DNA from: Flavobacteriales bacterium UBA6049
GTDB taxonomy: Bacteria > Bacteroidota > Bacteroidia > Flavobacteriales_G > Salibacteraceae
DNA: 7,922 nucleotides
NCBI GenBank assembly: GCA_002429085.1
Contig: DIYR01000061.1
Location: 1-7,922, forward strand
Reading direction: 5' to 3'
Of this stretch, positions 5,903 through 7,922 are shown in pieces. Every line of letters begins with the position of its first letter. Position 1 is the first letter of the stretch. Under the pieces are notes generated by a model. It was not told the origin of the DNA. It ran no database searches and saw nothing but the letters and a program-made list of their open reading frames with translations. Both the position numbers and the translations under genes were made by a program.

Positions 5903-6988
5903 ATGAATCTATCAAACGAATCGTTTGTTCCGAATTGGAGTGGAAGTTTATCTGAAGGAAAAGCGGCATGGAAAAGCCCTTCAAATATTGCTTTGGTAAA
6001 ATACTGGGGAAAGCACGGTATTCAACTACCAAACAATCCTTCGGTGAGTTTTACTTTGAATAATTGCAATACGCAAACATCTCTACAATGGAGCCCAAAA
6101 GCAGGAACTGATTCCAAGCGTACTTTCTTATTTGAGGGAGAGAAAAATCCAGAGTTTGGTCAGAAGTCATTCTCGTTTATTGAGAAAATAGCTGATTACG
6201 CTCCATGGTTGAAGGAACTTGATTTGATAATTGATACGAAAAACACCTTCCCACATTCTAGTGGAATTGCGTCTTCTGCTAGTGGAATGAGCGCTTTAGC
6301 TTTAGGGCTAATGAGTATTGAGGAATCGTTAAACGCAGATTTATCTCAAGACGAGTTCTTTCAAAAAGCATCTTTCTTAGCGCGCATTGGCAGCGGAAGT
6401 GCTAGCCGTTCGCTATATGGAGGTTTAGTTCAATGGGGGACTCACAAAGAGAGCATAGGTTCAGATTTATTTGGAACAGCGTATGAGCATCCAGTACATG
6501 ACGTTTTCAAAACATACAGAGATACTGTTTTGCTTGTTGATAGAGGCCAGAAGCAAGTATCAAGTACTGTAGGACACGGTTTACTGAAAGATCATCCGTT
6601 TGCCGATACTCGATACCAGTTGGCAGGAAAAAACTTAAGTGCATTTCGGCCAGTGTTCGCTAATGGAGATATTGATGGGTTTATCGATATTGTTGAAAGA
6701 GAAGCGTTGATGTTACATGCGTTAATGATGACATCTAACCCATATTTCATTTTGATGAAGCCCAATACACTGGCTATTATCGAGCAAATTTGGGCTTATC
6801 GTAACGAATCAAACATCCCAGTAAGTTTTACGTTAGATGCAGGAGCCAACGTTCACTTATTGTTTCCGTCTGAGTACGAACAAAAAGTATCTGAATTTGT
6901 TGATTCAGAGTTGGTTGGGTATTGCCAAAACAAGCAGTATATTTGCGATCACGTTGGTAGTGGCCCGGAAAGGTTAAACAATGATTAA
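5903..6988 (+). CDS. mvaD: Diphosphomevalonate decarboxylase
   Basis: It catalyses ATP-dependent decarboxylation of 5-diphosphomevalonate to isopentenyl diphosphate in the cytosol, the last step of the classical mevalonate pathway. The 361 residues follow the family layout: SPSNIALVKYWGK (25-37), NPSVSFTL (45-52), the phosphate-binding loop TFPHSSGIASSASGMSALA (115-133), ARIGSGSASRSLYGG (160-174), KQVSSTVGHG (217-226) and DAGANVH (312-318). R169 and D312 align with the catalytic R158 and D302 of the yeast enzyme (spacing 143 versus 144), so it should be active. The set matches true diphosphomevalonate decarboxylases better than what I know of the archaeal phosphomevalonate decarboxylases. The start at 5903 leaves a 24-residue lead before the first motif, usual for Bacteroidota homologues. 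Its last 8 bp overlap the mevalonate kinase gene, indicating co-transcription and probable translational coupling. Confidence 0.96.
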   Translation: MNLSNESFVPNWSGSLSEGKAAWKSPSNIALVKYWGKHGIQLPNNPSVSFTLNNCNTQTSLQWSPKAGTDSKRTFLFEGEKNPEFGQKSFSFIEKIADYAPWLKELDLIIDTKNTFPHSSGIASSASGMSALALGLMSIEESLNADLSQDEFFQKASFLARIGSGSASRSLYGGLVQWGTHKESIGSDLFGTAYEHPVHDVFKTYRDTVLLVDRGQKQVSSTVGHGLLKDHPFADTRYQLAGKNLSAFRPVFANGDIDGFIDIVEREALMLHALMMTSNPYFILMKPNTLAIIEQIWAYRNESNIPVSFTLDAGANVHLLFPSEYEQKVSEFVDSELVGYCQNKQYICDHVGSGPERLNND

Positions 6989-7922
6989 GGACGCACTTTT
7001 CTTTTCAAAAATCTTGCTCTTTGGAGAATACGGAATCATTCAAGATTCCATGGGACTTTCTATTCCTTATGGAGCGTATAGAGGTGAATTGAAGTTTGGT
7101 GATCAGGCTTGTTCTGAACAAGCAAAATCAAATGGACATTTGTGCGACTACTTGGCTTATTTGAAGCAAGAGTCAACAGGATCATTAGAAACCCTTCAAC
7201 TTAATCTAGCTGCTTTTGAAGAAGACATTCAAAAGGGAATGTATTTCGATTCTACTATTCCTCAAGGATTTGGTGTTGGTAGCTCAGGAGCTTTAGTTGC
7301 GGCTATTTACGATCGTTATGTCCAAAATAAAATAGACAGTTCAGAAACTGAACCTACCAAAGATCAATTGATTCAGTTAAAAGAATCTTTGGGTAAAATG
7401 GAATCGTATTTCCACGGAAAAAGTTCTGGAATTGATCCATTGATCTGTTATTTGAGATTACCAATATTAATCAAGAGTAAGCAAGATATTGGCACTGTAG
7501 GTATTCCAGAAAGTGGAGTAGGTGAGGGAGCTATTTTCTTGTTGAATTCTGGTCAACCTGGAGAAACACAACCAATGGTAAACATCTTCATGGAGAAGAT
7601 GAAGCAAGAAGGTTTCCGTAACATGGTAAAACACCAGTTCAAGAAATACAATGATGAGTGTATCAAGAGTTTCTTGAAAGGAGATACAAAACCATTGTTT
7701 CAAAACTTAAAGGAATTATCAGGGTTAATTCTAGAGAACTTTAGCCCAATGATTCCAAATAGATTTACCAAAGTTTGGAAAGAAGGGTTAGAGTCTAATG
7801 CATACTACTTAAAGCTTTGTGGATCTGGTGGAGGAGGATTTATCCTTGGATTTACAGAGAACTTGGAGGCTGCTAAAGCCAAACTACAAGGACACGAACT
7901 CGAAGTTATTTACCGATTTTGA
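6981..7922 (+). CDS. mvk: Mevalonate kinase (GHMP kinase)
   Basis: It phosphorylates mevalonate to 5-phosphomevalonate with ATP. All three GHMP motifs are present in 313 residues: SKILLFGEYGII (9-20), IPQGFGVGSSGALVAAI (93-109) with S102 in the phosphate loop, and LKLCGSGGGGFILGF (278-292). HGKSSGIDP (145-153) carries D152. E141 lies exactly 11 residues before D152, the same spacing as E193 and D204 of rat mevalonate kinase, and this argues for mevalonate kinase over other GHMP members. The gene begins 8 bp before the end of the decarboxylase gene; GGAAAGG (6967-6973) lies 7 bp ahead of the ATG and may act as a Shine-Dalgarno-like site, unusual in this phylum. The TGA stop is the last three bases of the window, so the gene is complete but whatever follows in the operon is not visible. 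Confidence 0.93.
   Translation: MIKDALFFSKILLFGEYGIIQDSMGLSIPYGAYRGELKFGDQACSEQAKSNGHLCDYLAYLKQESTGSLETLQLNLAAFEEDIQKGMYFDSTIPQGFGVGSSGALVAAIYDRYVQNKIDSSETEPTKDQLIQLKESLGKMESYFHGKSSGIDPLICYLRLPILIKSKQDIGTVGIPESGVGEGAIFLLNSGQPGETQPMVNIFMEKMKQEGFRNMVKHQFKKYNDECIKSFLKGDTKPLFQNLKELSGLILENFSPMIPNRFTKVWKEGLESNAYYLKLCGSGGGGFILGFTENLEAAKAKLQGHELEVIYRF

Noticed and set aside
7467..7703. 78-codon minus-strand frame inside the mevalonate kinase gene
   Set aside because: It is antisense to a gene with intact family motifs, and its composition is typical of a chance frame.
1..7922. CRISPR arrays, tRNA or rRNA genes, insertion sequences, phage or defence genes
   Set aside because: No regularly spaced repeats, cloverleaf-like sequences, transposase motifs or terminal inverted repeats were seen; nearly all the sequence is accounted for by ordinary chromosomal genes.

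Overview
The window looks like a chromosomal segment of a Bacteroidota bacterium, most likely a flavobacterium-like lineage (Flavobacteriales). Three things support this. The GC content is moderate to low. The SecA C-terminus is of the Bacteroidota style, with no cysteine zinc finger. The genes form a class II HMG-CoA reductase / 'GYDIA-type' GHMP kinase / mevalonate-decarboxylase / mevalonate-kinase neighbourhood of the kind known from flavobacteria, which use the mevalonate route to isoprenoids. The assignment is inferred from gene content and is not proven.

Layout. Bases 1-1311 are the 3' part of secA, the motor ATPase of protein export, entering from the left edge and closed by a clear intrinsic terminator (1334-1369). 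Bases 1420-2925 encode an unrecognised exported 501-residue protein with a signal peptide and many short DS/DT-containing, strand-like segments. After a 143-bp gap comes the first mevalonate block: HMG-CoA reductase (3069-4388) overlapping by 4 bp (ATGA) a GHMP-superfamily kinase (4385-5266). A small gene on the opposite strand (5299-5763) encodes an RNase H-like protein of the YkuK/DUF458 type and converges on the kinase gene. It is divergent, across a 139-bp shared upstream region, from the second mevalonate block: diphosphomevalonate decarboxylase (5903-6988) overlapping by 8 bp a mevalonate kinase (6981-7922) that ends exactly at the window edge.

How the genes work together. HMG-CoA reductase makes mevalonate, mevalonate kinase makes 5-phosphomevalonate, and the decarboxylase converts 5-diphosphomevalonate to isopentenyl diphosphate. 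The step in between, phosphomevalonate kinase, has no textbook enzyme in the window. The kinase fused by overlap to HMG-CoA reductase is the obvious candidate, which would make the four genes a complete HMG-CoA-to-IPP set. HMG-CoA synthase, thiolase and IPP isomerase are not visible here.

I see no mobile element, CRISPR array, tRNA or rRNA, and no sign of a new defence or other exotic system. The real open questions are the kinase assignment, the role of the embedded RNase H-like gene, and the uncharacterised exported protein.
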